A stretch of DNA of 64,000 nucleotides from Palaemon carinicauda (Eukaryota; Arthropoda; Malacostraca; Decapoda; Palaemonidae): assembly GCF_036898095.1 (NCBI RefSeq), contig NC_090751.1:89569883-89633882 (forward strand), written 5' to 3'. Shown here in pieces: positions 43,628 to 53,619 of the stretch (its first letter is position 1; every line of letters begins with the position of its first letter). The position numbers and the translations under genes were made by a program. The notes under the pieces were generated by a model. That model was not told the origin of the DNA. It searched no databases and saw only the letters and a list, made by a program, of their open reading frames with translations.

Positions 43628-44025
43628 TTCACACCCAAGGAGGTGGTTAGAGACCAGAGTTAATTATGTTTACAGCGTATAAGCTAAGAGTTTTTTCATT
43701 TTGACAGTTATCAATATAACAAAACCAAAATATATAGGTACCTGGTAAGGAAGTTGACTTAGACGATTACTCTGCCTTTTAAGTCTGTCTTCCTCACGGA
43801 GCCCAGCGATCCTCTTAGGATGCTGAAAGACTCCCAGGAGCTGAAGTATCAAGGGTTGCAACCCATACAACAAGACCTCATCAAACCCCTAATCTGGGCG
43901 CTCTCAAGAAATGACTTTGACCACCCGCCAAATCAACCAGGATGCGAAAGGCTTCTTAGCCTTCCGAACAACCCATAAAACAATATTAAAAACATTTCAA
44001 GAGACAGATTAAAAGGATATTGGAA

Positions 44026-45470
44026 TTAGGGAAGTGTAGTGGTAGAACCCTCACCCACTACTGAACTCGCTGCAACGAATGGACCCAGTGTGTAGCAGTC
44101 CTCGTAAAGAGTCTGGACATCTTTTAAGTAAAATGACGCGAACACTGACTTACTTATCCAAAAAGTCGCGTCCATAATACTTTGCAGAGATTTATTTTGC
44201 TTGAAGGCCACGGAGGTTGCTATATCTCTAACTTCGTGCGTCTTAACCTTAAGCAAACATCGGTCTTTCTCATTCAAGTGAGAATGAGCTTCTCGTATTA
44301 AAAAAAAATCTGATAAAATATGACAAAGCATTCTTTGACATAGGCAATGAAGGTTTCTTAACTGAGCACCATAATGCCTCAGATTTCCCTCGTAATGACT
44401 TAGTACGAGCTAAATCGAACTTAAGAGCTCTAACAGGACATAATACTCTTTCCAGTTCGTTGCCTACGATCTCTGATAAGCAAGGAATATCAAAAGATTT
44501 AGGCCAAGGACGAGAAGGCAGTTCATTTTTGGCCAGGAAACCAAGTTGAAGTGAACAAGTGGCTTTTTTCTGTAGAAAAGCCGATTTTCTTACTGAAGGC
44601 ATGAAGTTCATTGACCCTTTTAGCCGAAGCCAAGCACACTAGGAAAAGTGTCTTGAGGGTGAGATCCTTCAGGGAGGCTGAATGTAATGGCTCAAACCTG
44701 TCTGACATGAGGAACCTTAGGACCACGTCTAAGTTCCATCCAGGAGTTGCCAAACGACGTTCCTTAGAGGTCTCGAAAGACTTAAGGAGATCTTGGAGAT
44801 CTTTATTGTTGGAAAGATCTAAGCCTCTATGTCGAAAGACCGAAGCCAACATGCTCCTGTAGCCCTTAATCGTGGGAGCTGAAAGGGAGTGAACCTTTCT
44901 CAGATGTAAAAGAAAATCTGCGATTTGGGCTACAGAGGTACTGGACGAGGACACAGATGCCGACTTGCACCAGTCTTGAAAGACTTCCCACTTCGACTGG
45001 TATACTCTAATGGTAGAAGCTCTCCTAGCTCTTGTAATCGCACTGGCTGCCTCCTTCGAAAAGCCTCTAGCTCTTGAGAGTCTTTCGATAGTCTGAAGGA
45101 AGTCAGACGAAGAGCGGGGAGGCTTTGATGGACATTCTTTACGTGGGGCTGACGTAACAGATCTACCGTTAGAGGAAGACTTCTTGGAAAGTCTACCAGC
45201 CATTGAAGTACCTCGGTGCACCACTCTCTCGCGGGCCAGAGGGTAGCAACCAACGTCAACCTTGTCCCTTCGTGAGAGGCGAACTTCTGCAGTACCTTGT
45301 TGACTATCTTGAATGGTGGGAATGCATATAAGTCCAGAAAAGACCAATCCAGTAGAAACGCGTCTATGTAGATTGCTTCTGTATCTAGGACTGGAGAGCA
45401 ATAGATTGGAAACCTTTTGGTCAAAGAGGAGGCAAAGAGGTCTATGGTGGGTTGATCCCAAGTAGCCCAA
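44026..45470 (-). pseudogene. E5 tyrosine recombinase
   Basis: Open from 45470 to 44523 in the -1 frame relative to the methyltransferase-like ORF: FLQTIERLSRARGFSKEAAS, VYQSKWEVFQDWC, IADFLLHLRKVHSL, IKGYRSMLASVFRHRGLDL, and LASAKRVNELHAF with the first catalytic Arg. It then shifts frame (44611-44270: FLAKNELPSRPWPKS, CPVRALKFDLARTKS) and again near 44300 (44331-44026: HEVRDIATSVAFKQN, then FYLKDV with the Tyr). Both H-x-x-R and Tyr are present. So the domain is complete but broken by two frameshifts. Confidence 0.8.
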
Positions 45471-46657
45471 AGACTCTTGCCCACGTCATTGTGGAGGGTC
45501 CATTCCGTGGGGTATCACCTGACCCCTCCGACTGAGACAGTCTGCCAAGACGTTCAAGTCCCCCTGGATGAATCTCGTCAACAGGGAGATGCCTCGAATT
45601 CTTGACCATAAGAGAAGGTCCCTTGCGATCTCGAGCAGCGTGAAGGAGTGTGTGCCTCCTTGCTTGGAGATGTACGCCAAAGTTGTGGTGTTGTCTGAGT
45701 TGCCTCTACCACTAAGTTTCGAAGAAGCCTTCTAATATCATCAAGGCCAAGTGGACTGCTAATAGCTCCTTGCCGTTGATGTGCATGCTCTTCTGACTTG
45801 AGGTCCACAGACCCGAGCATTCCCGACCATCCAGGGTCGCACCCCAACCCAAATCCGACGCGTCTGAGGACAACACGTGGTTTGGGTTCTTGACTGCTAG
45901 GGATAGTCCCTCTCTCAGACTGATATTGCTGTCCCACCATTTCAGGCATGCCTTTACTGGTTCGGAGACTGGGAATGATACCGTCTCTAATGTCTTGTCC
46001 TAGTTCCAGTGAAAGGCTAGATGGAACCGGAGAGGCAGAAGGTGTAGTCTCCCTAGTGAGACAAACTGCTCCAGGGATGAGAGAGTCCCTACGAGACTGT
46101 TCCAACTCCTGACTGAATAAACGTTTCGTTTCAGCATTAGTTGGACTTCGAGCAGGGCTTGACTGCGAATCTCCATTCCCAAATATAGAATAATCTGGGA
46201 TGGGATCAGTTGGGACTTTTAGGTTGACCAAAAGTCCCAACTCCTTGGCCAGACTCAACGTCCAATGTGGATCCTGCAGACAGTGAAGACTGGACGATGC
46301 TCTGAGAAGCCAGTCGTCCAAGTACTGGGAGGCTCGGATCCCCGATAGATGGAGGGATTTTGCCACATTCCTCATGAGCCTCGTAAACACGAGAGGCGCA
46401 GGACTGAGGCCAAAGCACAGGGCTCGAAACTGGTACCCCACATTCCTGTAAACAAACCTCAGAAACGGTTGGGAATCCGGGTGTATAGGAATGTGGAAGT
46501 ATGCCTCCTGAAGGTCGAGAGAGACCATCCAGTTGCCTTCCATAAATGCTGTCAAGACAGCCTGGTAGACCTCATCGTGAAGTTTGTCTTGACAATGAAC
46601 ACATTGAGCGCACTTGCCTCTTACGTACTCCTGCAGTGAACATGGCTGCCAAATCAT
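44930..46657 (-). pseudogene. E5 reverse transcriptase / RNase H / methyltransferase-like polyprotein
   Basis: Motif A SLDLQEAYFHIPIHPDSQ (about 46520), LCFGLSPAPLVFTRLM, catalytic SQYLDDWLLRASS (about 46310) in the open frame from 46657. The frame then shifts (near 46180); RNase H is found out of frame, ending AYISKQGGTHSFTLLEIARD (45680) and ADCLSRRGQV. The methyltransferase-like segment is open in 45484-44930 (TIDLFASSLTKRFPIYCSP, DLYAFPPFKIVNK). Compared with E2, the N-terminal fingers are missing or scrambled. The start lies in a duplicated stretch near 46620-46740. Confidence 0.78.
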
Positions 46658-48300
46658 GGAGCCATCCCTGAGGGACTTGTTCCTGCAGAGAACGTGGCTG
46701 TCAGATCATTGGAGCCATCCCTGAAAGCCTTGTTTATGCATGACATAATTGTACAGCAAAACTTCAAAGGCTCGAAAATAGCTGTGAAGTCGACCTGTAA
46801 AATCTTGGAGCGTCTCATGGCCAGGTGCCAGGGAGAGTCTATGAGGTTTGAGAAGTCTATCTGGGCAGAGGCAGGAACTCCCAAGCCGAGAACTTCTCTC
46901 GTGTCATATCAGACTCTCGCTCTATAAGCCAGTTTAAAAGAAGGGAAAGCAAAGGCTGTCTCCCCCAAACTCCTCCTGGTGATAAACCAGTCGCCTAGCA
47001 AACGTAAAGCTCTCTTAGAAGAGCGAGAGAGCACTAGCTTATAAAACAACGGCTCTGAAGTAGCTAGGCCTAGTGTAAGCTCTGACGTTTAGGCGAACGA
47101 GGAGCAGCAGTTACAAAAAGATCCGGACAAAGATCCTTAAAAATCAGCATGATTTATTTAAAGTCCATAGAGGGCTAAGCAGCTTTAGGCTCCTCTCCAT
47201 CTGAAAGAGTCCTCAAGGGAATATCAGTAGGAGGGGGAACAGCAACTTCCTCATCTGAAGGAACCTTGTCCGATAATAGCCGAGTCTCAGGCAAGGGAGA
47301 GACCTACCGTGGTGGCAATGCTTTACAAGCAGAGTCCACACGCACTGGTGCATTAGTAGCGGACCAGGACGCAACGTCATGTAACTGCTTGACAGTCTGT
47401 GAACTGTCAACAACAACAGGTGCGTGAGACCAGGACGCAACGTCATGTAACTGCTTGACAGTCTGTGAACTGTCAACAACAACAGGTGCGTGAGGACGCA
47501 CAGCGTCCACTCGAGACTGCTTTGACCGCCTAGACTGAGCAGTCAAAACAACTCTAGAATGCGGAGGTTGACGCTCAGCGTCAAAACAAGTCAACTCCGA
47601 TTGTTAGCGAACGTCCTGAACGTCAACAGGAGCATCAGCAAGTGGCCTAACGTCCAAATGTGGCTGAAAATCCACACGAGACCGCATCGAGTGTGGTTCT
47701 AAACAACCTGACTGACGTGACTTGGCTACGCCAACGTCAACAGGACGCACAAAGGAACGTTAGGGTGGCTGAAGGCCAGGATCTCGATGAGATAAACGGC
47801 TAGGCTCAACGGACTTATCGGCAGAATAGTCTTCCATAAGGGAGGCAAGCTTATTCTGCATGTCTTGCCGTACAACCCATTTAGGATCAACGGGAATGGT
47901 TGCGGTAAGAGACGAGGGTAACGTCTGTGACCGCAAAACCTTGCCTACAAAAAGACTCTCGGAGTCTGTGTTACGCTTTTGTTAGGCGGCGAGCAGTCTT
48001 CCGATGACTGCATATGGTCAGAGCTGTCCTAATGGTTAAAACCAGGACGCTGGACCTGTCCTGAAAGGACTGACTTTCGCTTAAAGGGCCTCGAAACCTT
48101 GTTCCACGGTTTCTTATGCGAAAAGCCTTCGGATGACGAGGAGAAAATCGTCTCTCTCGCCTTATGGTAGGGGTGATCTTGGTAAGATACACCCGATACC
48201 ATAGAGGGAACGTCTATTCGCTGATCAAGGCCTCTCGAACCCATAAGTCGTACGACATTACTTCTCCCCTGGGCTTGGGAGCTTGCAAGAGGTCCCGGAC
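46625..48300 (-). pseudogene. E5 ORF1 (gag-like) region, decayed
   Basis: Positional assignment. The codons 46884-46654 (IFEPLKFCCTIMSCINKAFRDG) are compatible with a helical gag segment. A near-duplicate of about 52 bases (CCTGCAGTGAACATGGCTGC ...; CCTGCAGAGAACGTGGCTGT ...) occurs at about 46631 and 46682. A 66-bp tandem repeat lies at 47362-47493. The remaining frames (47594-47304, 48192-47971) are fragments. No Cys module or RS domain found. Confidence 0.45.
47362..47493 (-). repeat. 66-bp tandem repeat, two copies
   Basis: Units 47362-47427 and 47428-47493 are identical. Each is 22 codons on the minus strand (HAPVVVDSSQTVKQLHDVAS and two more residues), so the duplication keeps the frame. 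Confidence 0.9.
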
Positions 48301-49639
48301 TAGGCGAACGACAGGCACGAACAGACGAACCCTCGGTCGTAACACTGATAACACTTTGCGCAATATCACTTTATCACTACGATTTTCTGTTTTGCACTTA
48401 TTTCACTGAAATCGAATTTTTTAACAATTCACATTAGGTATGAATAAAACTGATTTCTACCTGAAGCACGCAATTCTACCCTCATCAAAAGGTTGTAATT
48501 GCGAAATCAGTCGTATAATGTAAGCACATTAATACCAGCAAAAAACAGTAAACATATTTTAAGATAAAAAAATCAGTGGCTGGGGAAGAGACTAAACACT
48601 AGTTCATTCAAAACTACGTTTTCAATCTCTCACCGTACATTGCCTTGGGACGAGAATAAAAAACTAAAAACGTTTTATCCTTTCTCCCCATTACAGAGAC
48701 TAGGGACGAGAGTAACGCGAGAACAACGTTACCCGCTTGGGACGAGATAAAGATCGGAACGTTTTCTCTCCTTTCTCTCCGTCCGTCTCTATCTCTCTCT
48801 CTCTCTCTCTCTCTTGATTTCGCACCTAAGAGAAGAGCCCACTTACGTTTCGTCAAAAAACAGGTTATTTGACCAAAGGAAAAAACTGAAAGGTTTTTCA
48901 ATTAAAAAGTTCCTTTAAAATAGAATTTAAAACATTTAAGCTTTGAAAGAAGAATGAACAAAACGTCAGAATCGATTTACTCTTTCTGCAAAGTGAAACC
49001 GTGATACTCTCTCTCTCTCTATCGTAACGATAGAGCGCAAACTGCGTAGCATAAATAAACTAAACGTTAGTTCATCTTTGAAACAGTACGAAGACTATTC
49101 AAAGAAAATCTTTCATAAAATATCTATTAAAAAATATTCATTTAATAAGTTTTAAATCATGAGCTCTTTAAAAGCTATTTACGATTGAAAGGGCTCAACG
49201 TTGTTTAACTTCGGTTTCCAAGTTAGGACCGCCTACTCTCAGGAAAGGTCGCATATAAACAAATCATTAAAATTTATTTTGATGTTTATTATAAATGGAA
49301 AGCTAATCGAAGAGGCCTAATAAAGGCGGTTGAGATATAAAGTATATAGAGGAAAATCTATAATTAATTTATAACGTGATAAGATAATTGCTAAAAGCCT
49401 AAACACACTTCCGTACTGAGGGAAGGGTCGGCCATTTAAAAGTCAAGGAAAGTCCAAAAAACAATCCAAAGTCATCAAAAATTAAATCTATCCAAAAACG
49501 AGTTCAAGATTTAAGTTGAAGATAAAACACCTGTATTGCGAAAGCTCAAACCAAAATGAAGTACTTCACCAAATATGTTAAGAAAACTCCAGGTTCTACA
49601 GCGAGTATGAATACGTCTTGTCGTCAACGTCGACAGAGA
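48301..49639. other. E5 5' untranslated region, no ORF
   Basis: AT-rich, with a CT/TCTCTC microsatellite at about 48785-48816 and a second at 49005-49022. No coding signal. Confidence 0.5.
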
Positions 49640-49770
49640 AGAATTGAAGGTTTTGTTTACATACAAGAGTGGTATCTGGCCGACAGTTGGCGCTGGTGGG
49701 CACACCCGCAACCTTCATAGCGATCGCTCGCGAGTTTTTTGAGTGTGTTTTCTGTCGAGCCGCAGAGTTG
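49640..49770 (-). repeat. E5 inverted terminal repeat (5' side)
   Basis: Partner of 43330-43480. Confidence 0.9.
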
Positions 49771-49869
49771 CAGCTATTATATATTCACCGGCTAAGTTAA
49801 ATATTTAAAAATATAAACATTGCAGTCAATGAAGTTGGGATTCTACCGCTAATCAAGTTATTGGGTCCT

Positions 49870-50260
49870 TTGACTGGCAAGGTTATACTGCATTGGAGCC
49901 ATCTCTGGTAACAGCTCATTTTTCCTTTGCCTACACATACACCAAATAGACTGGCCTTTTCTTTACACATTCTTCTCTTTCCTCATACACCTGACAACAC
50001 TACAAGATGACCAAAAAGTTCTAAACACAAAGGGTTAACTAGTGCACCATTAAACTATTGTTTTCTAATCTTGGGTAGTGCCATAACATCTGTACCATGG
50101 TCTTCCACTGTTTTGGCTTAAGAGTCCTCTTGCTTGAGGGTACACGAAGGCATAAGATTCTATCCATTTCCTTATTTCCTTTCCTCACTGGGCTATTTTA
50201 CCTGCTGGAGCCCTTAGGCTTATAGCATACTGTAATAGAGGTGTAGCTTGGTTATTAAAA
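49870..50260 (+). mobile_element. SINE-like repeat, second copy, opposite orientation
   Basis: Homologous to 31510-32150 read on the other strand, with the LINE-B-type tail (CTCACTGGGCTATTTTACCT ... GCTTATAGCATACTG) at 50185-50260. Shorter and diverged. Confidence 0.55.
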
Positions 50261-50403
50261 ATGATTTACAATTACATCAAAGAAACAAACCTCTTGTGGC
50301 ATACTAGGAGAGGAATGACGTCTCAACAATTCTGTAGCAAATTGAAATAAGTTTAACCCACTGAGGGTAATGGAATCTTAGTAAAGAAATTTGAATGGTG
50401 TTT

Positions 50404-50490
50404 ATATAATTTGACATAACTAAAAGATTTAATATATAATTTGACATAACTAAAAGATTTAATATATAATTTGACATAACTAAAAGATTT
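50404..50490. repeat. 30-bp tandem repeat, about three copies
   Basis: Unit TTGACATAACTAAAAGATTT plus AATATATAAT, starting at 50411, 50441 and 50471. Confidence 0.9.
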
Positions 50491-50759
50491 AAAAACAAAT
50501 AATTTTTATCGCATTCTATTATAGTTAATAAATATTACTTTGCTTAAATAGTAAATACTGGAATTGCTTTCATTAAAGTTATAGGCTATATAGTATTAAG
50601 TATCAACTATTAAAAAATGAAGGAATGATGAAAATGACAAAGACTGAATGTGGTTCATAAGAAATTATTAACCTAAAGTCACACTATTTCTCTCGATGTT
50701 AATAGCATAATTGTGTAGGATAACGAATAGAAACTTTCTTCAGCATGCTATATCATAAA

Positions 50760-50810
50760 TCACAATAATTTCCAATTTGACTGCAGTTTCTTGAGCTTGT
50801 TTTCAGGAAC
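50760..50810 (-). CDS. Possible terminal exon of a host gene (-)
   Basis: Minus strand: TTTTCTTTCAATTTTCCAG (acceptor at 50811-50812), then 16 codons VPENKLKKLQSNWKLL and TGA at 50760-50762. The polypyrimidine tract is strong and the peptide is Lys/Leu-rich and helical, but it is very short, so chance is a real alternative. No upstream exon identified. Confidence 0.25.
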   Translation of the reverse strand, partial: VPENKLKKLQSNWKLL

Positions 50811-50819
50811 CTGGAAAAT

Positions 50820-51600
50820 TGAAAGAAAATTTATGGTTAGTATGGAAAACTCCAGTAATACAGTAGTTGTCTTTTGAGTAATTTTTAAAACTTTTCCATG
50901 GTATTCAAAATGTATTTAAATGAAATTATTACCATACTTATCAATTCATTTGCTGTTCCTGGTATGAAGGTATAAAGGAAAAGATTCAATTTCCTATTTT
51001 AAAATTACTGAAATTACACCTTCCAAGGTGTGGTATCACCTAATGCTGCTCCTGTACTGAACTTGTGCCCTGGCTAAGAATATGACTCCCCTCATCAAGT
51101 TAATTATTCGTATCCATTAGAGCTACTTATAGTACCAGGCTACTATAGGAAGGCAGGAGGGGGATGGTGGTATCTACCTAATTTATGCATGGTAATTTTT
51201 CACCATGGTACTACCTTTGGTCATGATGCCACTTCTAGAAATTTAAGATCTCTAGAACTAGTTTCCCAACATCACATTGAGCCACCTCTGTTCTTCAGTA
51301 CAATTAAGTAGACACTTCTGTGACAACACATAACACATCAGGGTACAGTACCACAAGAATTTGTTTAAAACCTAACTCCTCTTAAGAATTTTTCAACTCA
51401 AAACATAAATGGTCTTGACCAACAATTCACTTAAGATAATTCCTCTCTTTTTGCAATGTATATTAAAAGCTAATTAGCTTTATCACTATGCAGTAGCTAG
51501 TAAACACATTTGAAAGATTAATTTTTGATAATGGTGAGAAATAAAGTTATCTACTACAGTACTCCGATAATATACAATTTAACCTTTGCTACCAGTGGGC
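50820..51600. other. No recognised feature
   Basis: AT-rich, no ORF or repeat recognised. Confidence 0.4.
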
Positions 51601-52960
51601 TTGACTCATCCCAAATTTCAGGGAACAGGGGGAGGGAAATAAATGAACAACCCGGTTCAATCACTCCTTTAGTATTATATCCACTATCAAAGAGAGAGAA
51701 TTCTGCACCCGGAACCGTACCAAGTTGGTAGCGAACATATCCACCATTAGCTTACAAATTTTGAGACACCTGGAGGTGCAGGCACCACACCTCTGGATTA
51801 CCTGTTCGCTCTGACTCCACCTGAATGTTTTGCTACCTTGGAACAAACCTAGGAAAGTGTCAAAGACCTTTAGATGTCAACCAGGTAACCCCTAATCAAT
51901 CCATCAAAACTGGGAAGATGCTCTTCTCTTCCATCAAACACAACTGACCATTTTTCAACTGGGTCCCACCTTGCACCTTGTTTACTAAAGTGGACTATAA
52001 ACCCTCTCTTACTATAGAGTAGTCCTTCCCAAATCACAATGGAAGTTAAGGGACCTGTCTCTTAAGGCATGTCCCCAACTAGCCATGAAAGAGGTTGTCC
52101 TGATATCAGATAAGTCTGCCTTGAATACTAGCAGAGGTAGTTTCACAGTCCAGAGGTTTTCCTTTTAAGACCACAGTTTACTAGATGCTTCTGTGATTGT
52201 AATGACTGCCAGGCCAAACCAATCCCGTTTTGTCCAATATGTTGAAATGGCATCAGTCTATCCAGCTGAAAGATTTTACTTTGTCCAATAAATGTAGCCC
52301 TTTTTATGGGGTAACTGAATGGTTTCCAAGTCTTTCTCTCTAAACCGTGAGATGCTTAAATAAGTACCAATTAATTTGGGTGACCAATTTCCTTCAGTTA
52401 ACAACTATCTTGGGACAGCAGAATTCAGTGCCTGGAAAACTTTAACCCAGAGCCTGTTATGTCCTCTTTGGAAGTGTGAGCTATAGGATCATCCAAGTCG
52501 ACCACCACTGCAGTACGTGCGGCCCAATCACTGATCAGTCAAGTCTTGCTTAATGAATCGAGGAGAGGCTTCCAGAGACAGTCCAATGGAAACAGAGTTT
52601 GGTAAGTTACGTAAAGGCAAAGGACCTCATTAATGAGAGGCTTCAGGTTGAAGGACGTCTCCATCACTTTCGAGAATACTAGAAAATTTCTCGGCGGTCA
52701 CAGAGCATGGTCAAATTCTCCCTTGCGGCAAAAGTTTTCATCACCAGAACTCTGAAACTCACCCCTTTGTTAGCAAGATACTGAAAAAAGTAATCATAGA
52801 TAAAACAGAGCTGCTTAAAATTCGAAGGCAGACTATTTAGCGTATCAAAGAAAAACATCCAAGAGAGAGGAGTGACCCTCCACCTGTATTGTCTCAACAG
52901 GCATATCAGCTGCGATACATGAAATAACAACCATCCTGCATGTTTGCCAATTGCCACAAC
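51600..52960 (-). pseudogene. DIRS remnant (-): reverse transcriptase, RNase H, methyltransferase-like
   Basis: Ancient fragment. Minus-strand blocks in order: RNFLVFSKVMETSFNLKP near 52650, where DIRS reverse transcriptases read APRVFTRVMETV; a TSFMASWGHALRD segment near 52100, the RNase H start (TDASxxSWGAH); EQVIQRCGACT then KLMVDMFATNLVRFRVQ near 51745, the methyltransferase-like DLFATxLN. The distance between the last two, about 365 bases, is close to the 425 in E2. All motifs are degenerate and no frame is open for long. Confidence 0.5.
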
Positions 52961-52989
52961 GAGGGGCTTGAACCTGTCCTATAGATCTA

Positions 52990-53615
52990 AAAGATGAAAA
53001 ATGCTCCCTATTTCTGACCTCACAGTACCTATGGTTTCGGTTTGAGAGAGAGAGAGGGTACGAGGTTCAAAGCAATTCTGTTTAACCTCGATACTGACAG
53101 CAGCATATTCACAAAGCTAGAAAAGTCAGTGATTAAACTCCTGCCAGGGAATTCTAGTCCTACCTTATTGGAACTGATGGCAGTCTTTCTGGTTTTTAGC
53201 ATTGAACCGTCTCTTTAATAAGAGACGGTTCAATGCTAAAAACCAACATTCATATAAAGATTTTCGTAGAAAACCAGCTAAATCTGTTGCCTCAAAAGGG
53301 GGTTGACCCCACTAGGGAATTCTCAATGCACTGACCCTTTCCATAATGAGATTTCTTCAAGAGATAAGTGTGTTCCTCTCACAGTTATATCTGCCGGGAT
53401 CTCTCTATGTAGTGGTGAATGCTCTATACTCAGACAGACAGATACGCACACTGATTGGACCCTGGATTAGAGCTCTTTTCTAGATAGTCTAGGTAGTTCT
53501 GAATCTCCAAATAAACCTGTTTGCAACAAAAAGAGAACCACAAGCTTCCAATATACATAGCTCTGAATGTGGATTTCTCAGGCAGGGTCAAGAGATGCTT
53601 TGAATCTTGATTGAA
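52990..53615 (+). pseudogene. DIRS remnant (+): reverse transcriptase, RNase H, methyltransferase-like
   Basis: Plus-strand codons FKAILFNLDTDSSIFTKL (53069) resemble the FKxLxFGLSTAPxxFTK block; TLLELMAVFLVF (53160) resembles the RNase H INLLELMAV motif; QLYLPGSLYVVVNALYSD (53380) resembles the FIPGKRNVLADGLS motif; INLFATKREPQ (53503) the DLFAT motif. The spacing is shorter than in intact elements, so there is a deletion. The perfect hairpin at 53190-53245 lies inside. Confidence 0.5.
53190..53245. repeat. Perfect 26-bp inverted repeat with 4-base loop
   Basis: The left arm TGGTTTTTAGCATTGAACCG plus TCTCTT, a TAAT loop, then the exact reverse complement. No mismatch over 26 bases. Confidence 0.95.
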
Positions 53616-53619
53616 ACAA

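Larger units (their letters stand above)
43290..49810 (-). mobile_element. DIRS element E5, a distinct family, decayed
   Basis: 6.5-kb minus-strand element. Ends ATGATATTTTAATTATAAAA at 43290 and TTAAATATTTAAAA ending at 49810; long inverted arms (about 43330-43480 and 49640-49770) share CGCGAGCGATCGCTATGAAG and GTGGTATCTGGCCGACAG blocks. Internal complementary region 43532-43627. Minus-strand reverse transcriptase, RNase H/methyltransferase-like and recombinase remnants are in DIRS order. Its left end lies two bases from the TA flank of the Tigger element. Confidence 0.9.

Noticed and set aside
48780..48820. CT microsatellite as a polypyrimidine splice tract
   Set aside because: No acceptor AG and no coding sequence follows.
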